From the NCBI RefSeq assembly GCF_032484785.1, contig NZ_JAUETR010000001.1, forward strand, positions 3,351,501-3,415,500: 64,000 bases of DNA, given 5' to 3'. Source of the stretch: Bradyrhizobium sp. SZCCHNS1050 (GTDB taxonomy: Bacteria; Pseudomonadota; Alphaproteobacteria; Rhizobiales; Xanthobacteraceae). The notes below the pieces were generated by a model. The model worked only from the letters and a program-made list of their open reading frames with translations. It was not told where the DNA came from and searched no databases. Shown here one piece after another: positions 54,186 through 63,408 of this stretch (its first letter is position 1; each line of letters begins with the position of its first letter). The translations under genes and the position numbers were made by a program.

Positions 54186-54233
54186 ACTACGAATCTGAGG
54201 GTCGGACGTTCGAATCGTTCCGGGCGCGCCATT
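54186..54233 (+). repeat. att: Attachment site: tRNA-Arg(ACG) 3' end, copy 2 (right end of element B)
   Basis: Perfect 48-bp match to 19341-19388 with CCA end. The bases upstream (about 54140-54175) faintly resemble a tRNA 5' half (GTTGGATAG) but do not pair with the acceptor and the spacing is ~15 bases too long, so it is not a working tRNA gene. Confidence 0.88.
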
Positions 54234-54324
54234 TGCCGATGATCCACACCACGTTCAGTTCGCACGTCCATCGCTTCCGATCGATGCGTCGATCGGCGGA
54301 TCTCGGGTGCGCAGGAGAGCAATC

Positions 54325-55392
54325 TTGAGTCGCTTCTGGTCCGAGCTCGTTCATCGGCTGTCGCCCTATGTGCCCGGCGAGCAGCCGCAGATCCCGGGCC
54401 TGGTCAAGCTCAACACCAATGAGAGTCCGTTCGGGCCCTCGCCGAAGGCGATCGGGGCCATACGGGCCGCCGCGGCCGACACCTTGCGCCTCTATCCCGA
54501 TCCCCAGGCAACGCGGCTGCGCGAGGCCCTCGCGGCCTATCACAAGGTCTCACCCGAGCAGGTGTTCGTCGGCAACGGTTCGGATGAGGTGCTGGCGCAT
54601 GCCTTCGCGGCGCTCCTGAAGCAGCCGGCGCCGCTTCTGTTCCCTGACGTGACCTACAGCTTCTATCCGGTCTACTGCCGGCTGCTCGGAATCGACTACG
54701 CGACCGTTCCGCTCGATGCCGAGATGCGCGTGCGTATCGACGATTATGTCGGCCGTCCCGGCCCGGTGATCATCGCCAATCCGAACGCACCGACCGGAAT
54801 TGCGCTGTCGCGTGCCGAGATCGCACGGCTGGTTGCTGCCCGCAGCGACGCGGCCGTCGTCATCGACGAGGCCTATGTCGATTTCGGCGCCGAGACCGCG
54901 ATCCCCTTGATCTCCGAGCATCCCAACCTGCTGGTGGTGCAGACGATGTCGAAATCGCGCGCGCTCGCAGGACTCCGCGTCGGCTACGCGATCGGCGACG
55001 CCGCGCTGATCGAAGGCCTGACGCGGGTCAAGGACAGCTTCAACTCCTACCCGCTCGGCCGCCCCGCCCAGGCCGGCGCGATCGCCTCGATCGAGGACGA
55101 CGCCCATTTCCAGCAGGCGCGCTCGGTCATCATGAAGAACCGCGCGGACCTCACCGCCGCGCTGGTTCGTCTCGGCTTCGAGGTGCTGCCGTCCAGCGCC
55201 AACTTCGTCTTCGCCCGGCATCCGGGCCATTCCGGCCAGGCGCTGTCCGCAGCGTTGCGCCAGCGCGCCGTGCTCGTCCGCCATTTCACCGCCCCGCGGA
55301 TCGTGGACTATCTGCGTATCACCATCGGCTCGGAGACGGAGCTCGCGCGGCTGACGGACGCGCTGCGCGAGGTGTTGGCGCAGAATGATTGA
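54325..55392 (+). CDS. hisC: Histidinol-phosphate aminotransferase (HisC family)
   Basis: 355 residues, PLP-dependent class I/II aminotransferase: histidinol phosphate and 2-oxoglutarate in histidine synthesis, possibly also aromatic amino acids. [16 protein letters not shown] and the PLP-lysine region [16 protein letters not shown] are diagnostic; [13 protein letters not shown] and NPNAPTG fit. The start is taken as TTG 54325 ([13 protein letters not shown]) with GGAG 8 bases upstream; a GTG at 54307 is the alternative. It is the first chromosomal gene after element B. Confidence 0.9.
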   Translation: MSRFWSELVHRLSPYVPGEQPQIPGLVKLNTNESPFGPSPKAIGAIRAAAADTLRLYPDPQATRLREALAAYHKVSPEQVFVGNGSDEVLAHAFAALLKQPAPLLFPDVTYSFYPVYCRLLGIDYATVPLDAEMRVRIDDYVGRPGPVIIANPNAPTGIALSRAEIARLVAARSDAAVVIDEAYVDFGAETAIPLISEHPNLLVVQTMSKSRALAGLRVGYAIGDAALIEGLTRVKDSFNSYPLGRPAQAGAIASIEDDAHFQQARSVIMKNRADLTAALVRLGFEVLPSSANFVFARHPGHSGQALSAALRQRAVLVRHFTAPRIVDYLRITIGSETELARLTDALREVLAQND

Positions 55393-55393
55393 G

Positions 55394-55439
55394 GGCCGTG
55401 GCTGAGACGACGATCGGTCGGAGCCGATCCGCCACGGCC
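55394..55439. terminator. Bidirectional hairpin between convergent hisC and draG
   Basis: A 9-bp perfect outer stem GGCCGTGGC/GCCACGGCC encloses a second stem GATCGG/CCGATC. It begins 2 bases after the hisC stop and lies 41 bp past the draG stop on the other strand. No U-tract is evident. Confidence 0.6.
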
Positions 55440-55479
55440 GGCACACTCTGCGACGTCTGGATGCCATTGCTCCAAGACA

Positions 55480-56370
55480 TCAGGCCCGGATCGCGCGCGC
55501 AATCGCCAGTAGCCGCGGCACCTGCACCTCAATGTCCGCCGTCACGTCGCGGTCGAGCCTGTCGCGCCAGCGCGCAGGAATCGCCGCCAGCCCATGGGTG
55601 GCGCCGGCCAGCATGCCCGCGAGCGCACCCGTCGTGTCGGCATCGCCGCCCTGGTTGACGGTCTGCACAAGGCATTCGGTGAACGAGTCGGCGGCAAGAT
55701 AGTGGTGCAGCACGGTCTGCATGGTGTCGACGACGAAGGCCGAGCTCTGCCCCGGATAGGGGACGAAGCTGAAGGCGCGGTGCTTGCCGATCAGAGCATC
55801 GGCTTCGCGGCGGACGGCGTCCTGTCCCTCACCCAGCAGCAAGGCGTGAGTCATGCGCACCAGCGCGATGCAGGCGTCGTCCGACAGCGGATGATGGTGC
55901 GTGGCGCGTGCCTGCGCCAGCGTCCAGGTCTCGGCGTTGTCCGGTGCTTCCAACGTCGCGAGCGCCACCGGCAGCACGCGCATCGCCGCGCCATTGCCGG
56001 CGTCGCCTTCGGCGTAGACGCCTTCGACCGTGCCGTGCATGACGTAGCGGCGGATGCCGCGGCGGCAGGTGTTGCCGACATCGGCCGGCCCGGTCCGGAG
56101 CCAGGCGGCAAACTCCTCGCAGACGTCGCGCGCGTCGAAGCCGCGCTTGCGGATCAGCGAGCGTCCCAGCGCCAGCGACATCTCGGTGTCGTCGGTGACC
56201 TCCCCCGGCCTGAGCTTGAGCCAGCCGCCGCCGATGATGTCGCGATGCACGCCGTATTGCGCGACGATCTCGCCTCGGGTCATGAACTCGACGGTGGCGC
56301 CGAGCGCGTCGCCGATGGCAAAGCCGAGATAGGCCGCGAGCGCGCGTTCCTCGACATCGGGTGCGGTCAT
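55480..56370 (-). CDS. draG: ADP-ribosyl-[dinitrogen reductase] hydrolase
   Basis: 296 residues. DraG removes ADP-ribose from the nitrogenase Fe protein and so restores its activity. ADP-ribosylglycohydrolase signs: YLGFAIGDALGATVEFM near the N-terminus, the metal-binding EVTDDTEMSLALG and QGGDADTTGALAGMLAG. Its position 12 bp downstream of draT on the same strand makes the substrate assignment strong. It implies a nitrogen-fixing host; no nif genes are in the window. Confidence 0.92.
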   Translation of the reverse strand: MTAPDVEERALAAYLGFAIGDALGATVEFMTRGEIVAQYGVHRDIIGGGWLKLRPGEVTDDTEMSLALGRSLIRKRGFDARDVCEEFAAWLRTGPADVGNTCRRGIRRYVMHGTVEGVYAEGDAGNGAAMRVLPVALATLEAPDNAETWTLAQARATHHHPLSDDACIALVRMTHALLLGEGQDAVRREADALIGKHRAFSFVPYPGQSSAFVVDTMQTVLHHYLAADSFTECLVQTVNQGGDADTTGALAGMLAGATHGLAAIPARWRDRLDRDVTADIEVQVPRLLAIARAIRA

Positions 56371-56382
56371 GCTGCGATCCGC

Positions 56383-57198
56383 TCACACATAGTCGACGCT
56401 CACGCGGTAGTCGCCGCCAATCACGAGGTATTCGCCTTCGCCCTTCAGCGCATGTGACGACAGCAGGCCGTTGAAGAACACGATCTTGCTGACGGGAATC
56501 CGCGCGGTGAGGATCATGTCGCCGAAGCAGCCCGCAGTGTCGCGGTCGGAGGAGAACGAGACGAGGTTGTTGAGCCGGACCACCGCCTCGCGCCGCGTTG
56601 TTCGCGCCACGATCCAATGCTCGTCGAACGAATTGACGCCGCGATGCAGCGTCAGATGCGTCTCGCCTGGAAAGGCGAAGCGGCGGATCGCCCATTGGCA
56701 GAATTCGAACAGCAGATCGAGCTGCACCCAGATCGCATTGTTGTGGAAGCGGCTCGACATCTTCTCCTGGACATAGGTCGTCCAGGCCCGGCTTGCCACG
56801 CGTTCGATGATCTCCTTGTGGTAGGACGGACCGAGGCCGAACCGGCTCTCGACCCAGCCCTTGAGCACGGCGCCCTCCGGGCCGTTGCTGTCGAAGCCCC
56901 AGCCCTGGATCAGCCGCAGGAAGGACGAGCGGAAACGCCGCTGGCCGCCGGACGTCGTGGCGCGTTGCTCGGGATCGAGGCCGAACATCGCCATCATGTA
57001 GGCCGAGAAGGCCTGGCCGGCCTCGTTGAGATGCTCCGCCTGCGCGAGCATCGTGAACAGGCTGGGGTTCATCTCGGTGACGCCCCAGATGTGCAGCGGC
57101 GCCGCGCTGTCGTTGAAGGCGCAGCTCGCCAGCCATTCCGAGGGACGTCCCACGAGATTGGTCGAATGGCCGATGCCGCGCCGTGCTTCGTCGTTCAT
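56383..57198 (-). CDS. draT: NAD+-dinitrogen-reductase ADP-D-ribosyltransferase
   Basis: 271 residues from ATG 57198 (MNDEARRGIGHSTNLVG); the longer frame upstream reads into the Gly-rich end of the neighbouring gene in another frame and is not used. DraT features: GHSTNLVGRPSEWLAS, HLTLHRGVNSFDEH (the R-G of the NAD site) and LNNLVSFSSDRDTA (S-F-S and later Glu-type region). It switches off nitrogenase by ADP-ribosylating the Fe protein on ammonium or darkness. Operon with draG. Confidence 0.92.
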   Translation of the reverse strand: MNDEARRGIGHSTNLVGRPSEWLASCAFNDSAAPLHIWGVTEMNPSLFTMLAQAEHLNEAGQAFSAYMMAMFGLDPEQRATTSGGQRRFRSSFLRLIQGWGFDSNGPEGAVLKGWVESRFGLGPSYHKEIIERVASRAWTTYVQEKMSSRFHNNAIWVQLDLLFEFCQWAIRRFAFPGETHLTLHRGVNSFDEHWIVARTTRREAVVRLNNLVSFSSDRDTAGCFGDMILTARIPVSKIVFFNGLLSSHALKGEGEYLVIGGDYRVSVDYV

Positions 57199-57271
57199 GA
57201 CGCGCATGATGCCGCGTCGGATGCGAACAGGAAAGTCTACGGCGGTGACACCGGCGAGGAGCGATTGATTG

Positions 57272-58105
57272 TCAGCTGCAGCCGCCGCAGCCGCCGCCAC
57301 CACCGCCTCCACCACCACCTCCGCAACCGCCACCGCCGCAACCACCGCCACTGCTGCTCAGCGCCTTGGATGTTGCCAGCACCGAAGCGTAGGCGGTGCC
57401 GGACAGCACCGCCGCGCCGGTCAGTGCGACGGCCAGTAGCAATTCATGCTCGCGCGGGGCGCGGGCTGCGCGCGCATGGGTCGCCTGATAGCTCCGCAGC
57501 ACCTCGTTGCCGGCGTATGTGCGGGAGGGCGCCTTTGCGATCATCGCCGCGCCCAGCGCCGTAAGACCGAGTAGTAGTATTAGAAAGCCTACGTCGTGTT
57601 GCCGCGAAGCGCCGACGAGGACCTTGATCAGTCCGAACAGGATGAGCGCGCCGACGAACGGCAACACGGTCTTGCGGAATGCCACCATCTGGCTGTCGGT
57701 CGGTGCATAGCCGAGAGCCTCCAGCCGCGCCTGAATGCGCGCCGTAAGTGGCGCAAGCGCCTGCTGGAATTCCTGCCGTGTCATCTCCGGGCGGAATGCA
57801 AGCCGCGGCGGACGGTCCATCAGCGCCGCCAGCGACGTCTGATCAGTCACTGTTATCTTGTGATCGCGGGCGGTGAAGGTTGCTGCGCCGTTCGCAGCGA
57901 AGCCGAGCAGCACGGTATCGCCGAAACGTGGCGCGCCGCCGGCGAGATAGGCCAGCTCGAGCTCGTTCAAAGGCGGCTGGGGCTTGGCCGCGGCCGGGCC
58001 GATCGTGCCGCGTAGAGCGAAGGCCTTGAGGAAAATGATGGCGCCGAGAACGATGTAGACGAGTAGGAATGGGCCGGCCGTCCAGTCGAACGGATTGAGC
58101 GCCAT
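57272..58105 (-). CDS. TIGR04222-type membrane protein with Cys/Gly-rich tail
   Basis: 277 residues from ATG 58105 with GGAG upstream. A helix at 10-30 (FLLVYIVLGAIIFLKAFAL), a soluble middle with LNELELAYLAGG and RLEALGYAPT, two closely spaced helices (about 165-215) and one at about 240-260, and then a tail of glycines broken by five cysteines. That tail and the ELAYLAGG phrase mark the TIGR04222 family of unknown function, which is commonly beside GRDP-like genes, as here. Confidence 0.8.
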   Translation of the reverse strand: MALNPFDWTAGPFLLVYIVLGAIIFLKAFALRGTIGPAAAKPQPPLNELELAYLAGGAPRFGDTVLLGFAANGAATFTARDHKITVTDQTSLAALMDRPPRLAFRPEMTRQEFQQALAPLTARIQARLEALGYAPTDSQMVAFRKTVLPFVGALILFGLIKVLVGASRQHDVGFLILLLGLTALGAAMIAKAPSRTYAGNEVLRSYQATHARAARAPREHELLLAVALTGAAVLSGTAYASVLATSKALSSSGGGCGGGGCGGGGGGGGGGGCGGCS

Positions 58106-58107
58106 AT

Positions 58108-58686
58108 TCATCTCCTGAACAGCCGCCGCAGCCATGCGCGGGGCCGGGGCAGAATGAGCCAATGGGTGAGGTCGGTGACGTGATAGCGCGGTCCGGCGAA
58201 GCGGATGTGTGTCGCAGGCCACAGATCGGGGCTGGGCGGACCGAAGAAGCGTTCATGCAGTGCCAGCGTCTCGGCATATTGCCGGCGGTAGGTCATCTGC
58301 GCCTGCGGTCCGCCGGGCGTCGGATCATGATGCAGCGGGGCCTGGAGCCGTTCGCCGCACCAGATCACCCAATAGTCGCGCGAATAGATCAGATGCTGGT
58401 GCCAGACCTCGTCAACTACCTCGCTGGGCGTCACCGGCGTCGGCGAAACCATCGCGAGAAAGCAGAAGCGGCGATAGGCCTCGATCGCGGCCCGGGCCTC
58501 ATCGAGGCTCCAGCCATGGTCGCGCGCCAACCGCTGGGTGAAGTTGAACGGCGTATCCGGCTCGAAATCATGCGCGGCAATGCGCTGCCATAAGTCCTGT
58601 CGCGCAGGTGCCCAGTCCGGCTCGTCGGCCTGGACATCGACCTTGACCTGCGCGCGTCGCACCGAAGGCTCCCGGAGATCGTGCAC
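58108..58686 (-). CDS. Glycine-rich-domain-protein-like (GRDP-like) hypothetical protein, 192 aa
   Basis: Soluble protein with EAYRRFCFLAMVS, VVDEVWHQHLIYSRDYW (the most conserved stretch of this family) and the YAETLALHERFFG, PSPDLWP region. Function is unknown. It ends 2 bp before the start of the TIGR04222 gene, a pairing also known elsewhere, so the two probably act together at the membrane. Confidence 0.75.
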   Translation of the reverse strand: MHDLREPSVRRAQVKVDVQADEPDWAPARQDLWQRIAAHDFEPDTPFNFTQRLARDHGWSLDEARAAIEAYRRFCFLAMVSPTPVTPSEVVDEVWHQHLIYSRDYWVIWCGERLQAPLHHDPTPGGPQAQMTYRRQYAETLALHERFFGPPSPDLWPATHIRFAGPRYHVTDLTHWLILPRPRAWLRRLFRR

Positions 58687-58755
58687 GGCAGCACCTTAGC
58701 ATAGATGCGCGCCGAGTTCCACGGGGGCAGGCGTCGCCGGCAGGTATGCTGAATA

Positions 58756-59838
58756 TCAGCCTCCAAGACGGACCCTGGTCTGTGCCAATTTGCGCCACTC
58801 GGCGTCGAGTTGGGCCGAAAGGTCGCGCGCCGCATCCGGTGAGAGCAGTCGCGCGATGGCCGGGGCCTCGATCGGATCGACCGCGGGGAGCGTGGCACAG
58901 CCCAGATTGGCAAGGCTCGCACGGAGCGGCGGGTGGGTCGAGTTCGGGTCCTCCATGGACTCCTCCTCGATCGTCTTGGCCGCAGCAGCGGTGAGCGCAT
59001 CATGGTCGCGGATGTCGACGAGATGGGTCGACATGCGCTGCAGCGGCGTCGCCGGCAGGCTGATGGCGCCGAGCATGTCGGTCTCCAAGGGAGAGAACAC
59101 CAGCTCGCGCAGTCGTGCCACGCCACCGGCGATCAGCACGAGCGATCGCGTCATCTCGGATGGTCCCATAAGCGCGGCCGCGCGCCGGTCGGCGGCCAGC
59201 TCATTCTGACGTGAGAGTGCGAGATACTCCCTGTTGACCCATCCAAGCACGGCACGCAGCAGCCGTGCTGCAATCCGGCCGGTGATGGTGCGATCGGGGT
59301 TCGCATAATGCAGAACGTTCTCGCAGGCGCGCAGAAAGTCGAACAGATTGCCGGCCCCGGTGATGTGACGCAGCTCGGCATGGGCAACCTCGTGGGCGAT
59401 GGTGGCGCGGATTGCCCGCTCGTCGAGGATCATCAGCAGCGGCAGTCCGACGGTCATCGTGACGTGCTGGCGGAAGATGCCGGCATAGCCGCGCGCTTCG
59501 CTGATCGACGCATTGAACTCGGCGTCGAACCGCAGCGTGCGCGTCGGCTTGGCGAAGGCTGGATCGAGCTCCTGCCAGATCCGCCAGAGCGCGGGCGCCA
59601 TTGCTTCGTCCAGGACGTTGCTCCGCTCGCGCCGGGCCGGCACGAAAAGAATTCCGAGCGCCAGCGCGACGGCGGCCGCGACCACGCAGAACATGATGGG
59701 GGCGGTGATGAGCGCAACTCTCGTGTAGTCGTCCAGCGCGATCAGCCAGATGAACAGCAATCCGGCGGCCAGCGCGACGACCGGCAGAACAGCGTAGCGC
59801 CCGAGCAGCAGGATGCATGACAGAACGAGACGCTTCAT
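58756..59838 (-). CDS. M48-family membrane metallopeptidase
   Basis: 360 residues. Two membrane helices at the N-terminus (about 10-35 and 43-66), then the zinc site HEVAH (149-153) in ATIAHEVAHAELRH and the third-ligand helix SRQNELAADRRAAALMG near 212. This is the HtpX/Ste24-like M48 arrangement with the active site towards the cytoplasm or membrane face. It begins directly after the VWA gene stop and so belongs to the same operon. Confidence 0.88.
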   Translation of the reverse strand: MKRLVLSCILLLGRYAVLPVVALAAGLLFIWLIALDDYTRVALITAPIMFCVVAAAVALALGILFVPARRERSNVLDEAMAPALWRIWQELDPAFAKPTRTLRFDAEFNASISEARGYAGIFRQHVTMTVGLPLLMILDERAIRATIAHEVAHAELRHITGAGNLFDFLRACENVLHYANPDRTITGRIAARLLRAVLGWVNREYLALSRQNELAADRRAAALMGPSEMTRSLVLIAGGVARLRELVFSPLETDMLGAISLPATPLQRMSTHLVDIRDHDALTAAAAKTIEEESMEDPNSTHPPLRASLANLGCATLPAVDPIEAPAIARLLSPDAARDLSAQLDAEWRKLAQTRVRLGG

Positions 59839-61029
59839 TTACACGCCCGGTACGCCGTCCTCGGGCCGCACCAGCTTGATGTCCTGTGCTGCGGCCCACG
59901 ACCAGATGTCCTGGCGCTTCAGCGCGGTTGCCATCAACTCCGGAAACTGATGCGGCGTGCAGGCGAACACCGGACAGCCGAGCGCGGCCAGGATCGCGGC
60001 GTGCTTGGCGTCGTAGGCCGGGCGGCCATCGTCGTTGAGCGCGAGCAGCACGATCAGGTTGACGCCCGACGAGACCAGCGCCTTGGCGCGGGCCAGCATC
60101 TGCTCGGCGATGCCGCCCTCGATGAGGTCGCTGATCAGCACCATGTGCGTGCGCGCCGGCTCGCGCACCAGGCGCTCGCAATAGGCCAGCGCCTGGTTGA
60201 TGTCGGTGCCGCCGCCGAGCTGCACCGAGAACAGCACCTCGACCGGATCGGCCAGCTCCTCGGTGAGGTCGATGATGTTGGTGTCGAACACCACGAGCTT
60301 CATCGCGATCGCCGGGATCGAGGCCAGCACCGCGGCGAAGATCGAGGAGTAGACGACGGAGGTGCCCATCGAGCCCGACTGGTCGACACACAGGATCACC
60401 TCCTCCAGATTGGTCCGGCGCGCGGCGCGCGCGTGCCCGATCAATGTCTCCGGCACGATGGTGCGATGCTCGGCCTGCCAGTGGCGCAGGTTCTTGCCGA
60501 TCGTGCGCGGCCAGTCGATGTCGCCGGCGCGCGGTCGGCGGGTGCGGCGGCGGCGGTCGACCGCACCGCGGATCGTCTCGGTGGTGCGGGCATCGAGCTT
60601 TTCCATCAGCTCCTTGACGACCTTGGCGACGACTTGGCGCGCCGTCGACTTGGTCTTCTCCGGCATCACCGAGCGCAGCGCCATGAGGTCGGCGACGAGA
60701 TGCACGTCGGCTTCGAGGGCTGCGAGAAACTCAGGCTGCAGCAGCATCTCCTTCAGGCCGAGCCGCTCGAAAGCGTCCTTCTGGATCACCTGCACGACCG
60801 GTGCCGGAAAGAACTCCCTGATGTCGCCGAGCCAGCTCGCGACGCGCGGCGCCGAGCCGCCGAGACCGCCGCGTCGGCCGCCGCCGCGCTTGCCGCCGGA
60901 GCCGGCGTCATAGAGTCCGGCCAGCGCCGCATCGAGGCGCCGATCGCGATCGGACAGGCCGGCCTGGTCGTCGCCGCCAAGCACGAGGCGCCAGCGGCGG
61001 TTGCGCTCGGCATCAGCGTCGTCGCTCAT
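59839..61029 (-). CDS. VWA-domain protein (MoxR partner)
   Basis: 396 residues from ATG 61029 (MSDDADAERNRRW), overlapping the DUF5682 gene by 4 bp. The metal-ion-dependent adhesion site D-x-S-x-S is in ILCVDQSGSMGTS (about 228-240), with LGGGTDINQAL and VLISDLIEGG completing the VWA fold. A glycine/arginine-rich stretch lies at 45-60. VWA proteins of this type work with MoxR AAA+ ATPases, often inserting metals or remodelling complexes. Confidence 0.9.
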   Translation of the reverse strand: MSDDADAERNRRWRLVLGGDDQAGLSDRDRRLDAALAGLYDAGSGGKRGGGRRGGLGGSAPRVASWLGDIREFFPAPVVQVIQKDAFERLGLKEMLLQPEFLAALEADVHLVADLMALRSVMPEKTKSTARQVVAKVVKELMEKLDARTTETIRGAVDRRRRTRRPRAGDIDWPRTIGKNLRHWQAEHRTIVPETLIGHARAARRTNLEEVILCVDQSGSMGTSVVYSSIFAAVLASIPAIAMKLVVFDTNIIDLTEELADPVEVLFSVQLGGGTDINQALAYCERLVREPARTHMVLISDLIEGGIAEQMLARAKALVSSGVNLIVLLALNDDGRPAYDAKHAAILAALGCPVFACTPHQFPELMATALKRQDIWSWAAAQDIKLVRPEDGVPGV

Positions 61030-63407
61030 CGATTGGCCTCCTTGATCGGCCGGTCGGCGCCGAGGATGGTCAGCAGCAAGGGCAGGGCCGCGTCGAAGCC
61101 GGCGGCGGTGGCCGGCAGCGGCGCGGGCGGCAGCAGCGGGCTGGCGTCGGAGGTGGAGCCGACGGCCAGCGGCCGCTGCCTGGCCAGTTCGTCCAGCAGG
61201 CGCCGCCGCTCGTTGCGGTCGAAGCTCGCGAAGGCACGGCGCATCACCGGCAGCAGGTTGTTGAACGCCTCGTCGTCGATCGCAGCCAGCCAGCCGTCGA
61301 TGATCCGGCGCAGCATCTGGTCGTGCAGCAGCACTTGGCCGCTCTGGCCGAGAAACCCGTCGAGCCAGTCGCCGGCCTCCAGCGTCGGCACGCTGTGGGA
61401 CAGCGCGCGCGACAGTGCCAGCGCGGTCTGCTCCGGTGACACGATGCCCTGATCGTACAGCACGCGGTTCGCCAGGCCCTTCAACAGCGGATGCGCCGCC
61501 GCATCGGCGGCGACGTGCAACAGCGCGCGGCTCCAGCCGTCGCGCAGGCCGCGATCCTCGATCAGTCCGATCGCGACGTCGAGCCGCGCCAGCCTGCCGC
61601 GGAGATCGGCGGCGACGTCGGCCTGCAGGCTGCGGCAGGCATAGACGAGGCCGGCACAGATCGCCTCGACGAGGCTGGTCACCAGCAGGCGCAGCGCCTC
61701 GGTCGGCAGCGCCCGTGCGGTGCCGTAACGCAGGATTTCGGCGAGCGGCGGCACGGCCTCGGTGAGATCGGCAACATCGCTTGTCGCGGCCGAGCGCTGC
61801 TGCAGCAGCGCGATCGTCGTCTCGGCCGCCTCGCTCAGACCCGCTTCGAGACAGCCGCGCACGATGGCCGCGACGGTGTTCAACGAGGTCGCCGCCTGTG
61901 CGTCGGTGACGGCGGCATTGCCCGCAGCCTGCGCGACGGTGGTGCCGTGCACCAGCGCCTCGACGAGACGCACCGAGAATTCCGGCTCCCAGCGCAGGCG
62001 CCAGTTCTCGCGAAAGGTGCCGCGGCTCTGTCCCGATCCCTGCAACCGTCCCCACGGCACCTGGATCAGGCCCAGCCGGTGCAGGAGCTGCGACTTGGCA
62101 AGCCCGGCCTCGCTGCGCAGGTCGAGCGCGATGTCGGTGTCGAGCGCCTCGGGCTTCAGCTTCAGCTTGCGCTGCCAGCGCGCGAGATCGGCGGCGAGCG
62201 GCATCTGCGGCACGCTGTCGTCGATCTCGCCGACACGTTGCCCGATGATGAGCTGCTGCTCGATCAGGCGGAACGGCGCCGTCTCGCCCTCGCAGAGCGT
62301 CGCAAGGCTCGCCTCGCGCATCTCGGCCAATCCCGGCAAAGCGACGTCGCGCAACGCGGCCAGCGTGATCGCGAGCCGGGACGCCTCGATGACAGATGCC
62401 GTCGATGCCGGCCGCCCGTTCCGCCGCAGCAGCTCCGCGACACGGGCCTGCCAGCGGGTCGTGAAGCTGGTGGCGTCGAGCGCGGCGGCCTGGCCGTGCT
62501 GCAGTCCCTGCCACAGATGCGCGTACCAGCCCGGCGAAATTACGCCGGCGCCATAGCCGGACGCGGCGGCGAGGCGCGTCTCCGTCCACGGCACCCAGGT
62601 GGCGGTGACCTTGACCTGCGGCAGCCCCTTCAGCAGCGCGCGATCGTCCTTCAGCGCCAATTTCCGCCGCAGCGCCGGCACGTGCCAGGCGCCGCAGATG
62701 ACGGCGACGGCCCCGTCCTGCTCGCCGAGCGCCGCCGCGATTTCCAAGCGCATATGCGCTTCGCGGCGCAGCTCGCGCTGGGCTTCATCGGCAGGCTGGT
62801 AGGGCAGCGGATCGATCTTGTCGCGCAACGCCGCGATCGCGGCTTCCAGCGCGGCAAAAATCTCCGGACCATGCACCCCCTGTTCGACGATCGCATTCCA
62901 CCAGGACTCGCTGTCGTCATAGCCGGCAAGGGTGGCGAGATAGGCCAGCGGATCGCGCCGGATCTGCGCCAGCTCAGGATCGACCGTGTCCGGCTCATCT
63001 GGCGCAGTCGCATCGGCGTCCTCCGGCGCGGCCTCGCTTTCATTGCCCTCCGGCTGCTTCGGCTTGGCCCGTTCGGCGAGGCGGTAGGACGCCGGCAGGT
63101 CGATGAAGCGGACCGGCCGTCCCCTCGCCAGCGCCCAGCGGATCGCCTGCCATTCGGGCGAGAACAGCGCGAACGGAAAGAAGCTCGCATTGGCGGCATC
63201 GTCCTGGGCGTGGACCAGCAGCGCGATCGGCGGCGCCATCGCGGGCGAGGCGGCGAACGCGATCAGCTCATCGGCATCCGGCGGCCCTTCGATCAGCACC
63301 ACGGCCGGATCGGCCGCGTCGAGCGCTGATAGCACGGCGCGCGCCGATCCCGGCCCGTGATGCCGGATGCCGAGCAGATGCAGGCGATCGGGTTGCGGCG
63401 CGGCCAT
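61026..63407 (-). CDS. DUF5682 family protein
   Basis: 793 residues. The N-terminus LHLLGIRHHGPGSARAVL and VVLIEGPPDADELIAF is diagnostic of DUF5682, and the central VICGAWHVPALRRKL recalls TraB/ChaN-like folds. The C-terminal half is helical. It is always found between MoxR and VWA genes in such operons, as here (1-bp gap to MoxR, 4-bp overlap with VWA). Molecular role is unknown. Confidence 0.85.
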   Translation of the reverse strand: MAAPQPDRLHLLGIRHHGPGSARAVLSALDAADPAVVLIEGPPDADELIAFAASPAMAPPIALLVHAQDDAANASFFPFALFSPEWQAIRWALARGRPVRFIDLPASYRLAERAKPKQPEGNESEAAPEDADATAPDEPDTVDPELAQIRRDPLAYLATLAGYDDSESWWNAIVEQGVHGPEIFAALEAAIAALRDKIDPLPYQPADEAQRELRREAHMRLEIAAALGEQDGAVAVICGAWHVPALRRKLALKDDRALLKGLPQVKVTATWVPWTETRLAAASGYGAGVISPGWYAHLWQGLQHGQAAALDATSFTTRWQARVAELLRRNGRPASTASVIEASRLAITLAALRDVALPGLAEMREASLATLCEGETAPFRLIEQQLIIGQRVGEIDDSVPQMPLAADLARWQRKLKLKPEALDTDIALDLRSEAGLAKSQLLHRLGLIQVPWGRLQGSGQSRGTFRENWRLRWEPEFSVRLVEALVHGTTVAQAAGNAAVTDAQAATSLNTVAAIVRGCLEAGLSEAAETTIALLQQRSAATSDVADLTEAVPPLAEILRYGTARALPTEALRLLVTSLVEAICAGLVYACRSLQADVAADLRGRLARLDVAIGLIEDRGLRDGWSRALLHVAADAAAHPLLKGLANRVLYDQGIVSPEQTALALSRALSHSVPTLEAGDWLDGFLGQSGQVLLHDQMLRRIIDGWLAAIDDEAFNNLLPVMRRAFASFDRNERRRLLDELARQRPLAVGSTSDASPLLPPAPLPATAAGFDAALPLLLTILGADRPIKEANR

Positions 63408-63408
63408 G

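Larger units (their letters stand above)
19389..54233. mobile_element. Element B: 34.8-kb integrative mobilizable element
   Basis: It is bounded by the two 48-bp tRNA-Arg repeats, with an integrase 178 bp inside the right end and a full alpA-traA-oriT-traC-traD module near the left end. No coupling protein, VirB or Trb gene is visible, so transfer would need a helper. Cargo is a catabolic/transport region and an Ehr respiratory-type complex. Several decayed genes inside suggest an old insertion. Confidence 0.75.

Noticed and set aside
54140..54233. Complete tRNA-Arg gene
   Set aside because: The 3' half is perfect, but the 5' half does not form acceptor or D stems and the spacing to the anticodon is about 15 bases too long.
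54116..54322. Minus-strand frame containing [15 protein letters not shown]
   Set aside because: This is the well-known false protein made by translating the antisense of a tRNA 3' end; it covers the attachment repeat.
59201..60391. Arg-rich minus-strand frame (396 aa) over the VWA and M48 genes
   Set aside because: Overlaps two well-supported genes in another frame; composition is not protein-like.
61491..63329. Plus-strand frame (612 aa) opposite DUF5682
   Set aside because: Antisense shadow in high-GC DNA; the minus-strand frame has clear family motifs.
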